NCBI GenBank assembly: GCA_905235315.1
Contig: CAJOLG010000026.1
Location: forward strand, 1-13,156
Source of the DNA: an uncultured Solobacterium sp.
GTDB lineage: Bacteria; Bacillota_I; Bacilli_A; Erysipelotrichales; Erysipelotrichaceae
Direction of reading: 5' to 3'
DNA length: 13,156 nt
In this document: piece after piece, positions 6,883 through 13,156 of the stretch
How the letters are laid out: the number at the start of each line of letters is the position of its first letter
Numbering within the stretch: position 1 is the stretch's first letter
Translations under genes and position numbers: made by a program
Notes under the pieces: generated by a model
Told to the model about the DNA's origin: nothing
Databases searched by the model: none
The model's input: only the letters and a program-made list of their open reading frames with translations

Positions 6883-8378
6883 TACGGTTTCTCCTGTTCT
6901 GCCTGCGGCTGGCTGATCCGTCCTGCATACCGCAGCATCCGCCGGATGCCTGCCCGGTACGGTTCCAGTTCGGAGAGATCCGTCAGCTGCCACTCCCAGT
7001 TCGGACTTCCGACTGTGCCCGGTGTATTCAGACGGGCGGAATCATCCAGCTCGAGCAGATCCATCACAGGGACGATTGCGTAATCCGCGGCACTGTGGAA
7101 GACATGATGCAGCATCCGGTAAGAGATGTTCTTTCCCTTGCGTCCTTCCCGTCCGAGGCGCCGGTCGGTTTTCTTCCGCTCTTTCGGGTCCATGCTTTTA
7201 TACCAGCCGACAACCGTCTGATTATCATGGGTCCCGGTGTAGATCACCTGATTTTTGGTGTTGTCCGGAACCATGAGGGTGAATTCTGCGATGTTCATGC
7301 CGGGAAGGCCGTATGCATCCCGGAGCTCAAGCACCTCCGGGCGGAGATCGCCCAGATCCTCTGCCACGATCCAGATATCCGGCAGGGTTTCAAACAGTTT
7401 GTCAAACAATGCGTAGCCCGGTGCTTCAACCCACTCCCCTTCAACCGCAGTTTCACAGGATGCGGGGATCTTCCAGTACGTATCAAACGCGCGGAAATGA
7501 TCGATCCGGATGATGTCATACAGACCCATGCTGTACTTCAGGCGGTCAATCCAGAAGCGGAACCCGGTCTCTTCGAGCACTTCCCAGTTGTAGATGGGGT
7601 TGCCCCATCTCTGCCCGACCGGGCTGAAATAATCCGGCGGCACTCCGGCAATGAAAGTCGGCCTTCCGTCTTTATCCAGCAGAAAACTCTTCCGGTCTTT
7701 CCAGACATCCAGAGAATCAATGCCCACATAGAACGGAATGTCCCCCACCATGAGGATACCTTTCCGGTTGGCATATTCTTTCAGGGCACTCCACTGCTTT
7801 CGGAACTCGTACTGCAGCCACATCCGGAACCGGATCTCCGCTTCAAACGGAGTGATGTCATACTTCCGGTTGAGAATCCAGTCACGCTGATCTTTCGGCC
7901 ACTCGTTCCAGCATTTCATTTTGTTGTTTGCCTTCAGCGTGATGAAGACGGCATACGGATATACCCAGTCTTCCCTGCAGAACGCTTCGAATTCCGCAGC
8001 TTCTTTTCCCTGCGCCTCGAACGCTTTGAATGCCTTTCTGAGGTATTTCAGTTTGTGTTTTCTTGCGGCGTCATAATCAATCCGCCCGGTCGAAGGCAGT
8101 GTCTTTCGTTTCGCAGAGAGATAGCCCTCTTCCGCCAGCACATCGAGATCGATATAGAGTTCATCTCCCGCATAGGAAGAATACGGCTGATACGGGCTGT
8201 TGCCGTATCCCAGAGGATTCAGAGGAAGCACCTGCCAGAGTCTGAACCCTGTGTCAGCCAGATAGTCCACCAGACGGTATGCCTCATGCCCAAGGCTTCC
8301 CACGCCGTCGTTTGACGGAAGCGAAGCGACCGGCATGAGAACGCCTGCCATCCGCGGCACATCTCGTTTGTTTTTCAT
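6882..8378 (-). CDS. malQ: 4-alpha-glucanotransferase (amylomaltase, GH77)
   Basis: Disproportionating enzyme that moves maltosyl and larger glucan units between maltodextrins and releases glucose, in the cytoplasm. It has 498 residues, normal for the short bacterial GH77 form. Visible motifs: LPLNPLGYGNSPYQPYSSYA (51-70), GDIPFYV (212-218), DYFSPVGQRWGNPIYNWE (249-266), IIRIDHFRAF with nucleophile Asp293, IVAEDLGD with acid/base Glu340, YTGTHDNQT with Asp385, and NTPGTVGSPNWEWQ near the end. All catalytic residues are intact. AAGGAGT lies about 6 bases before the ATG and overlaps the stop of the amylase gene. Only 3 bases separate the two genes, and the stop overlaps the next start, so amylase, malQ and the alpha-glycosidase form one tightly coupled operon. 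Confidence 0.96.
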   Translation of the reverse strand: MKNKRDVPRMAGVLMPVASLPSNDGVGSLGHEAYRLVDYLADTGFRLWQVLPLNPLGYGNSPYQPYSSYAGDELYIDLDVLAEEGYLSAKRKTLPSTGRIDYDAARKHKLKYLRKAFKAFEAQGKEAAEFEAFCREDWVYPYAVFITLKANNKMKCWNEWPKDQRDWILNRKYDITPFEAEIRFRMWLQYEFRKQWSALKEYANRKGILMVGDIPFYVGIDSLDVWKDRKSFLLDKDGRPTFIAGVPPDYFSPVGQRWGNPIYNWEVLEETGFRFWIDRLKYSMGLYDIIRIDHFRAFDTYWKIPASCETAVEGEWVEAPGYALFDKLFETLPDIWIVAEDLGDLRPEVLELRDAYGLPGMNIAEFTLMVPDNTKNQVIYTGTHDNQTVVGWYKSMDPKERKKTDRRLGREGRKGKNISYRMLHHVFHSAADYAIVPVMDLLELDDSARLNTPGTVGSPNWEWQLTDLSELEPYRAGIRRMLRYAGRISQPQAEQEKP

Positions 8379-8381
8379 ACC

Positions 8382-9848
8382 TTACTCCTTTACGATATAG
8401 AATTCCCACGGAGCCAGCGTCATTGTTGAGCCGAGGCCGTCATCTGCGATCGGATATTCTTCCCAGTTCACCTTGTCCTCAATGCCATGCATCAGAACGG
8501 TTTCATTTCCCGTGAACAGGCTGCTCAGATCTGCTTCCCGTTCTTTTCCGGAACAGTTGAAGACTGCCTTGATCCGGTTGCCGTCCTTCTCTCTTGCGAA
8601 CGTCAGAACGTATCTGTCACTGCTGCCGACACTGATATATTCAATCGGTCCTCCGTAGTTTCCGGCATAGAGCGCGGGATTCCCGGAGCGGATCGCTGAA
8701 AGAGCCGCGAGTTCTTCCCGGTAGGAAATTCCGGTGCTGTCCCAGTCCACAGGATCTTTGGACATGAACTCCAGCGCATGGTCAAGACCGATCTCGTCAC
8801 CGGTGTAAATCAGAGGCACACCCGGGATGGTATAGATCAGCGCGAACATCAGAGGCAGTGTCTGCTCATTGAAATGGGAGCGGATTGTTCCCTCGTACGC
8901 GTTTTTATCATGGTTATCCAGGAAATTGAGAGTATAGGTGCCGTCCGGGAAATCCGTATAAATATAGTTTTTGATCGAGCTGGCTTTGCCTGCCCCGCTT
9001 GCGGTATAGGTAAGCGTATCCCAGAGATGCCAGTTGTACTCCATGTCAAATGCATTCTCCAGCAGCTCTTTGATGTTGTCGCACTCCGCAAGCATGTACA
9101 TCGGTTTGATTTCTTCCAGCTGTGCACGGCAGTCTTCCCAGAATGAGACCGGCGATCCGTTTGCGTAGTCGCAGCGGAAGCCGTCAATGTCATACGTCTC
9201 AACCCAGTACTTCATGGAGTCGATCATGGCCTGCCGCATTTCTTCGTTGTTATAATTCAGATCCGCAACATCCGGCCATCCCATTCCGTCCGGGGAAATG
9301 ATATTGCCGTTTGCGTCCTGAGTATACCAGTCGGGATGCTCAGTAATCCACGGGTTGTCCCATCCGGTATGATTGGCCACCCAGTCAAGCATGACATGAA
9401 AGCCCATGTCATGTGCCTGTTTTACCAGGGCAGCGAAATCTTCGTCGGTTCCGAATTCCGGGTTCACCCTGCGGTAATCCGCAACCGAATACGGAGACCC
9501 CAGATCTCCGGCCCGGTTCTTTACGGAAATCGGATAGATCGGCATGAACCACAGGACATTGACTCCCATGTCCTTCAGTTCCTGCAGATGTTCCGCAAAT
9601 GCATTAAATGTTCCTTCCGGTGTGAACTGACGCACATTCACCTCATAAATCACTGCGTCCTTTGTCCACTCCGGCTGATAGCGTTTGTCCGGATCCTGTT
9701 CGACAGCCGCCGCACTTTCGGCAGCTGCTGCGCCTTCGGGGTCGGTGGTGCCGGCAGCTTCCTGTGTTCCGCCGCTCTTACTGCAGCCCCCCAGCAGCAT
9801 GGTGCCCGAAAGAAGCACGGCAAGCATTTTTACTGTGGCTTTATTCAT
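8382..9848 (-). CDS. Lipid-anchored extracellular alpha-amylase (GH13)
   Basis: Surface enzyme that cuts starch-type glucans into oligosaccharides for the MalEFG importer. Residues 1-21 are a lipoprotein signal peptide with lipobox LGGC (Cys22), followed by an Ala/Glu/Gly-rich linker to ~58. The GH13 barrel begins at AVIYEVNVRQFTPEGTF (65-81). Conserved regions: MLDWVANHTG (Asp155, Asn159, His160), DGFRCDYANGSP (nucleophile Asp227), YMLAECDN (acid/base Glu255) and NFLDNHDKN (Asp314). A beta-rich C-terminal domain runs from ~400 to 488. No carbohydrate-binding module or wall-anchor motif is visible, so attachment relies on the lipid. It is first gene of the minus-strand operon. AGGAGG lies 11 bases before this ATG but only 4 bases before an upstream ATG of a four-codon frame. 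Product profile is not readable from sequence. Confidence 0.93.
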   Translation of the reverse strand: MNKATVKMLAVLLSGTMLLGGCSKSGGTQEAAGTTDPEGAAAAESAAAVEQDPDKRYQPEWTKDAVIYEVNVRQFTPEGTFNAFAEHLQELKDMGVNVLWFMPIYPISVKNRAGDLGSPYSVADYRRVNPEFGTDEDFAALVKQAHDMGFHVMLDWVANHTGWDNPWITEHPDWYTQDANGNIISPDGMGWPDVADLNYNNEEMRQAMIDSMKYWVETYDIDGFRCDYANGSPVSFWEDCRAQLEEIKPMYMLAECDNIKELLENAFDMEYNWHLWDTLTYTASGAGKASSIKNYIYTDFPDGTYTLNFLDNHDKNAYEGTIRSHFNEQTLPLMFALIYTIPGVPLIYTGDEIGLDHALEFMSKDPVDWDSTGISYREELAALSAIRSGNPALYAGNYGGPIEYISVGSSDRYVLTFAREKDGNRIKAVFNCSGKEREADLSSLFTGNETVLMHGIEDKVNWEEYPIADDGLGSTMTLAPWEFYIVKE

Positions 9849-9855
9849 TATTCAT
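9841..9855 (-). other. Possible four-codon minicistron overlapping the amylase start
   Basis: On the minus strand ATG AAT AAT GAA TAA (MNNE) lies immediately downstream of AGGAGG (9865-9860), with 4 bases spacing. It overlaps the amylase ATG at 9848 in another frame, and its stop lies inside the amylase codons 2-3. It may be a chance duplication of AATAATGA, or may tune translation by reinitiation. Confidence 0.35.
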
Positions 9856-9901
9856 TATTCCTCCTGATCTGCATCAATTATCAGTAGCCAAGATATGCAT
9901 T

Positions 9902-9919
9902 AGGTTAAGCGCTTAACCT
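9902..9919. promoter_or_regulatory. Operator O3, LacI-type palindrome at the amylase promoter
   Basis: AGGTTAAGCGCTTAACCT is a perfect 18-bp palindrome with the same 14-bp core as O1, O2 and O4. Its centre lies 17.5 bp downstream of the candidate -10 box of the amylase operon, the same distance as in the malE promoter. It is 151 bp centre to centre from O4. Confidence 0.85.
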
Positions 9920-9927
9920 CTCTGCTG

Positions 9928-9962
9928 ATTTTACCTTACCCGACCCGGACGCGCTTTGTCAA
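9928..9962 (-). promoter_or_regulatory. Candidate promoter of the amylase-malQ-glycosidase operon
   Basis: On the minus strand TAAAAT (9933-9928) is the best -10 and is placed relative to O3 exactly as the malE -10 is to O2. A consensus TTGACA (9962-9957) lies upstream but with a 23-bp spacer, too long for normal promoters. With a 17-18 bp spacer the -10 would be a poor GTAAGG/TAAGGT. The region thus holds a promoter, but the exact boxes are unsure and the promoter may be weak. Confidence 0.5.
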
Positions 9963-10012
9963 TTCCCTGTGAACGCATAATTTCGGCATTTTATCGATAT
10001 CCTCTGCTGCAG

Positions 10013-10041
10013 TTGACAACCGCCGGTATAAATGCTATTTT
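10013..10041 (+). promoter_or_regulatory. Predicted promoter of the LacI-family gene
   Basis: A consensus -35 TTGACA (10013-10018) and -10 TATTTT (10036-10041) are separated by exactly 17 bp. The predicted start is near 10048, just before operator O4, so the repressor gene and the GH65 gene behind it should be autoregulated. Confidence 0.8.
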
Positions 10042-10052
10042 GCAGACAGTTA

Positions 10053-10070
10053 TAGTTAAGCGCTTAACTA
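10053..10070. promoter_or_regulatory. Operator O4, LacI-type palindrome at the repressor promoter
   Basis: TAGTTAAGCGCTTAACTA is a perfect 18-bp palindrome with the shared core. Its centre is 20.5 bp downstream of the -10 box of the repressor promoter, covering the first transcribed bases. This points to autorepression. Confidence 0.85.
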
Positions 10071-10279
10071 CGACTGTTTATACAGGATTCTGTCAGTTGA
10101 TAACGGCGCAAATCATAGGTGTTTAATTCTCTGCGGCCGGCATTCTGTTCTGATGTACATGCAGGCAGAATGGACGTATTGCGCCCTGCCGTTTCAGATC
10201 CGGGCTGTCTGTTCTCAGCCGGCTGAAGCGCAGGAATCCGTCCCTTTCCCTGTAATTTTGCGGCGTACAGCATCCTTAT

Positions 10280-10327
10280 CGGATAAAACGGTGTTTTATC
10301 TGTTATTTCTTCTTGTTTTTGTTTTTC
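10280..10327 (+). terminator. Possible attenuator hairpin in the repressor leader
   Basis: CGGATAAAAC (10280-10289) pairs with GTTTTATCTG (10293-10302), ten pairs with one G-U, around a 3-base loop. A T-rich tract follows (to about 10327). The stem is AT-rich and the tract is interrupted by A, C and G, so termination would be partial at best. It lies about 40 bases before the ribosome binding site of the repressor gene. Confidence 0.35.
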
Positions 10328-10357
10328 CAGCAATTTTTCAGCAGAGAGGTACGCAGA

Positions 10358-11380
10358 ATGAGCTTGAAAGATGTAGCAGATCGGGCAGGAGTCAGTATTG
10401 CCACGGTATCCAATGTCATTAACGGGAATTACAATAAGGTCTCCGAAAAAACCATCGAGCATGTTCGCCGGATCATCGAGGAGATGAACTACAATCCCAG
10501 TGCGGTAGCCAGAAGTCTCGCTTCCCATGAGAGCCGGATTATCGCAGTGTTTATTCCCAATATGATGATGGAAGGTGCCTTTGGTATTGACCCCTATGCT
10601 TCCCAGCTGGTGGCACTGATCGAGCAGGGAATCCGCCGGGAAGGATGTTACATGATGCTGCGGTGCGTTAACCGGTGCCGCGAAATAACAAGTCTCACCC
10701 GAAGCTGGAATCCCGATGGCATCATTCTGCTCGGCGCTGATCCGGACGATGTCCATGAAATCAGCCGTATTGTAACGGAAATTCCGGTTGTTTACACGGA
10801 TACCTATGCGAATGATATCCCTATCAGCAACATCCGAATCGATGATTACAAGGGCGGCTATCTTTCTGCGGAGTATCTGCTCAGAAAAGGACACCGGCAG
10901 ATTGCGCTGGTCAGCCCGGACTGGAATACGTCCTCTGTTATTTCCGAACGATTCCGCGGCTTCTGTGATGCACTGAACGAGTATGGACTGGAGTTTTCGC
11001 AGGAGGATTTCTTCATGGCGGAAACCAGGGTGGATGACGGCTTTAATGCAGGAAACCGGATCATCTCATCCGGAAGGAAATATACTGCGGCAGCCGCAAT
11101 GTCAGATACCATCGCAATGGGTCTGAACGCCAGTTTTCAGAAGCACGGATTCCGCGTGCCGGATGATATCTCATTGATCGGCTTTGATAATATCGAGGCC
11201 TCCGCGTATATCGCGCCGGCATTAACTACCGTCGCGCAGGATCTGGAAAAGAAAGCATTATTGGTGGAACAGCAGCTGTTCGAAATGATTCGGACAAAAA
11301 CCATCACTACAGTAAACGAAGTGCTGGATGTCGAAGTTATTGAGCGTGACAGTGTGAGAGATCTGACCGTCTCTCAGTAA
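10358..11380 (+). CDS. LacI-family transcriptional repressor of the maltodextrin locus
   Basis: A 340-residue regulator. The N-terminal helix-turn-helix is at residues 2-22 (SLKDVADRAGVSIATVSNVI), followed by the hinge helix at ~46-55 (NPSAVARSLA). The periplasmic-binding-protein-like effector domain runs from ~60 to 330, with typical segments GIILLGADP, IRIDDYKGGYLSAEYLLRKG, ALVSPDW and ISLIGFDNIEAS. The start is set at ATG 10358, where LacI similarity begins and where AGAGG lies 8 bases upstream. A TTG at 10313 would add 15 residues with no family match. In the recognition helix the three specificity positions read I, A and N (Y, Q and R in LacI). It is inferred to bind the four GTTAAGCGCTTAAC sites and be released by maltose or a related sugar. 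It shares a transcript with the GH65 gene 72 bases downstream. Confidence 0.93.
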   Translation: MSLKDVADRAGVSIATVSNVINGNYNKVSEKTIEHVRRIIEEMNYNPSAVARSLASHESRIIAVFIPNMMMEGAFGIDPYASQLVALIEQGIRREGCYMMLRCVNRCREITSLTRSWNPDGIILLGADPDDVHEISRIVTEIPVVYTDTYANDIPISNIRIDDYKGGYLSAEYLLRKGHRQIALVSPDWNTSSVISERFRGFCDALNEYGLEFSQEDFFMAETRVDDGFNAGNRIISSGRKYTAAAAMSDTIAMGLNASFQKHGFRVPDDISLIGFDNIEASAYIAPALTTVAQDLEKKALLVEQQLFEMIRTKTITTVNEVLDVEVIERDSVRDLTVSQ

Positions 11381-11452
11381 CGACGTGCTCAGGTTCGGCT
11401 TCCATTAACGATTCACGGCATTACGCACTATTTGCAGAAGGAGCGAAGCAGC

Positions 11453-13156
11453 ATGTCTAAAAAATCAGATCGCTATTTTAAGGTGGACGCATGGAACATC
11501 GCGGAAGAGGGATTTGACAGTTCCTATTCCATGGTTGGTGAGTCCATCTTTTCTCTCGGAAACGAACATATGGGTATCCGAGGCAATTTTGAAGAAGGGT
11601 ATTCCGGAGAAACGCTGCCCGGCAGTTATTTCAACGGGGTATACGCAAAAGCAAAGGTAGGAGAGACCGGGTACCTCGGAATTGTCACCGTCGGTGAATT
11701 CATGGTCAATTCCGTCAACTGGATCAAGGCAGAGCTCACGCTGGATGATGAAACGCTCGATCTTAATCACTCCGAATTCCGTGATTTTGAGCGTGTCCTT
11801 GACCTGCGCACCGGCCTGCTGACCCGGAAATTTATCTGGAAAACAAAGAGCGGCAAGGAAACCGAGCTCCTGTTTGAGCGCTTCCTTTCCATGCCGCGAA
11901 GAACGATCGGCGTCCAGCGGATTTCCGCAACTCCCTTAAACTATGAGGGCGATATCAGAATCAGCCTCTGGTCTGATTTTGATGTGACTCATTACTCGGT
12001 CAAAAAGAAGTTCTGGGAAGTTCTTTCGAAAGATCAGGGTGAGGATTTCTTTGAGATCCTCGGCCGGGTGCAGGATTCCGAACAGACTGTTGATTCCTGC
12101 AGTTATATCCGCCTCTGCGGAAGCGGAGAATCCGAAGCTCTGGAAACCGAAAAAGCAGTCGGCAGACGCTATGTTATCCATGCCGCGAAAAACGAGACGG
12201 TGTCCCTTACAAGGCTGGCGTCCAACGATCTTGAACCGGCGGATGCGGAGATGAAAGCCTTCCTTGCGGAAGCTTCGTTTGAATCGCTTTTCTCCGAAAC
12301 CGCTGCGTGGTGGAAGGAAATCTGGGAAAAATCCGACATCGTGATTGACGGGGATGAAGAAAACCAGCAGGGCATCCGCTTCTGCATCTTCCAGATGATG
12401 CAGACATATCACGGGGCACGGCCCGGAAACAATATCGGAGCCAAAGGTCTTACCGGCGAAGCCTATGGAGGATGTGCCTTCTGGGATACGGAGACCTACT
12501 GCCTCCCGTTCTATATTTTCAATAACATGACTGCCGCAAAGAATCTGCTGTTATTCCGCTATCACACGCTGGATGAAGCCAGAGCACGGGCCAAAGATCT
12601 TGACTGCCGGGGAGCCTTTTATCCTATTTCCACGATAAGCGGAAAGGAAACCTGCCCTCTCTGGCAGCATGCAAGCCTTCAGCTGCAGGCTTCCACCGGT
12701 GTAGCCTACGGAATCTGGTTCTATGAGAAGCTTTCCGAAGATGCCTCCTTCATGCAGGAATACGGCATGGAAATGCTGATTGAAATCAGCCGCATGCTCG
12801 CAACACGCGGTGACTGGTCCGCTGACGGCAAAAATTACGGATACTTCTGTGTAATGGGACCGGATGAATTCCAGATGATGGTCAATCATAACTTCTATAC
12901 CAACTACATGGGACAGTTCACCTTCCGTTACGCTGCGGAGTCCTGGAAAAAGCTGAAGGCTTCCGCGCCGGATGCCTGTGCTGCCCTGAAGGAAAAACTC
13001 GGGTTTACAGAAGATGAAATCAATGACTGGACCAATAAAGCAGATCATATGCTGATCCTGAAAAATCCGGATACCCTGCTGTATGAACAGCATGACGGAT
13101 TCTTCCGGCTTCCCCATGTGGATATCAATCAGATTCCGATCACGGACTTCCCTCTT
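11453..13156 (+). CDS. GH65 alpha-glucoside phosphorylase, N-terminal 568 residues (cut by the right end)
   Basis: Cytoplasmic enzyme that splits an alpha-linked glucose disaccharide with inorganic phosphate into beta-glucose 1-phosphate and a sugar. The ATG has AAGGAG 9 bases upstream, and the frame is open to the window end. GH65 proteins are ~750-790 residues, so about a quarter is missing. The beta-sandwich domain (~1-270) is followed by the helical barrel. Motifs: GAKGLTGEAYGG and FWDTETY (329-349), then residues 390-415 beginning YPISTISGKETCPLWQHAS, in which Glu399 aligns with the likely catalytic acid, and MGPDEFQMMVNHNFYTNYM (468-486). Classical maltose phosphorylases have ECHNEWE and GPNEYENNVNNNWYTN at the last two, so the substrate may be maltose but kojibiose, nigerose or another alpha-glucoside is possible. 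Sharing a transcript with the maltodextrin repressor favours a role in maltose use. Confidence 0.9.
   Translation, partial: MSKKSDRYFKVDAWNIAEEGFDSSYSMVGESIFSLGNEHMGIRGNFEEGYSGETLPGSYFNGVYAKAKVGETGYLGIVTVGEFMVNSVNWIKAELTLDDETLDLNHSEFRDFERVLDLRTGLLTRKFIWKTKSGKETELLFERFLSMPRRTIGVQRISATPLNYEGDIRISLWSDFDVTHYSVKKKFWEVLSKDQGEDFFEILGRVQDSEQTVDSCSYIRLCGSGESEALETEKAVGRRYVIHAAKNETVSLTRLASNDLEPADAEMKAFLAEASFESLFSETAAWWKEIWEKSDIVIDGDEENQQGIRFCIFQMMQTYHGARPGNNIGAKGLTGEAYGGCAFWDTETYCLPFYIFNNMTAAKNLLLFRYHTLDEARARAKDLDCRGAFYPISTISGKETCPLWQHASLQLQASTGVAYGIWFYEKLSEDASFMQEYGMEMLIEISRMLATRGDWSADGKNYGYFCVMGPDEFQMMVNHNFYTNYMGQFTFRYAAESWKKLKASAPDACAALKEKLGFTEDEINDWTNKADHMLILKNPDTLLYEQHDGFFRLPHVDINQIPITDFPL

Larger units (their letters stand above)
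9849..10357. other. Divergent control region between the amylase operon and the repressor gene
   Basis: This 509-base gap has no convincing protein gene. It holds the amylase ribosome binding site and promoter, operators O3 and O4, the repressor promoter, and a leader of about 310 bases ahead of the repressor. The leader contains an inverted repeat CATTCTG (10141-10147) / CAGAATG (10166-10172), a 12-bp palindrome TCAGCCGGCTGA (10215-10226), and an AT-rich hairpin at 10280-10302 followed by a T-rich tract. Confidence 0.7.

Noticed and set aside
6883..6993. Longer start for the alpha-glycosidase (37 extra residues)
   Set aside because: The extra part lies wholly inside malQ, has no family similarity, and the ATG at 6882 has a ribosome binding site and stop-start overlap.
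6825..8315. Long open frame on the plus strand opposite malQ
   Set aside because: It is antisense to a clear GH77 gene with all catalytic motifs, and its translation shows no recognisable domain.
10313..10357. TTG start adding 15 residues to the LacI-family protein
   Set aside because: The extra residues are phenylalanine-rich, come from the T-rich leader, and precede the point where LacI proteins normally begin; the ATG at 10358 has AGAGG at proper spacing.
10153..10422. Small plus-strand frame in the repressor leader running into the gene
   Set aside because: No ribosome binding site precedes it, it overlaps the repressor gene out of frame, and the peptide shows no pattern.
10064..10894. 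Open frame on the minus strand across the repressor leader and gene
   Set aside because: It is antisense to the helix-turn-helix coding part, begins inside the repressor gene, and crosses operator O4; no ribosome binding site or family match.
12551..13117. Open frame on the minus strand inside the GH65 gene
   Set aside because: The plus strand here encodes conserved GH65 motifs, so this is an antisense shadow.
1..13156. tRNA, rRNA, CRISPR array, insertion sequence or phage signs
   Set aside because: I found no repeat-spacer pattern, no transposase or integrase, no terminal inverted repeats flanking the genes and no RNA gene signature.

Overview
The window is a maltodextrin / alpha-glucan utilisation locus from a low-to-mid GC Gram-positive bacterium, most likely an anaerobic gut-type member of the Bacillota. 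The reasons are strong AGGAGG-type ribosome binding sites, two lipoproteins with lipobox cysteines in place of periplasmic proteins, an ABC importer without its own ATPase, and a LacI-family local regulator. I cannot name the genus from the sequence.

Layout. The left edge (1-755) is a separate unit on the minus strand: a MerR-family regulator (558 to 163) ending in a tight terminator, followed by the first 18 codons of an unknown gene that runs off the left end. A strong terminator (662-705) closes the sugar locus. From right to left on the minus strand come a lipid-anchored extracellular GH13 alpha-amylase (9848 to 8382), a GH77 4-alpha-glucanotransferase MalQ (8378 to 6882), a cytoplasmic GH13 alpha-glycosidase of the neopullulanase/cyclomaltodextrinase type (6882 to 4978), and the MalE-MalF-MalG importer (4761 to 756). 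On the plus strand are a LacI-type repressor (10358-11380) and the first 568 codons of a GH65 sugar phosphorylase (from 11453), cut by the right end.

How it fits together. Surface amylase cuts starch-like glucans, MalE captures the oligosaccharides, and MalF/MalG import them using an ATPase that must be encoded elsewhere. MalQ and the cytoplasmic GH13 enzyme rework and shorten them, and the GH65 enzyme would phosphorolyse a disaccharide to beta-glucose 1-phosphate and glucose. Four near-identical palindromes with the core GTTAAGCGCTTAAC sit just downstream of three predicted promoters (amylase, malE, lacI) and in the malE leader. They make a compact, probably autoregulated LacI-family regulon.

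What stands out. I see no wholly new system. The points most worth a second look are a four-helix N-terminal extension on MalG, a GH65 enzyme whose active-site motifs differ from classical maltose phosphorylase, the operator array, a hairpin between malE and malF, a four-codon minicistron overlapping the amylase start, and a long structured leader ahead of the repressor gene.
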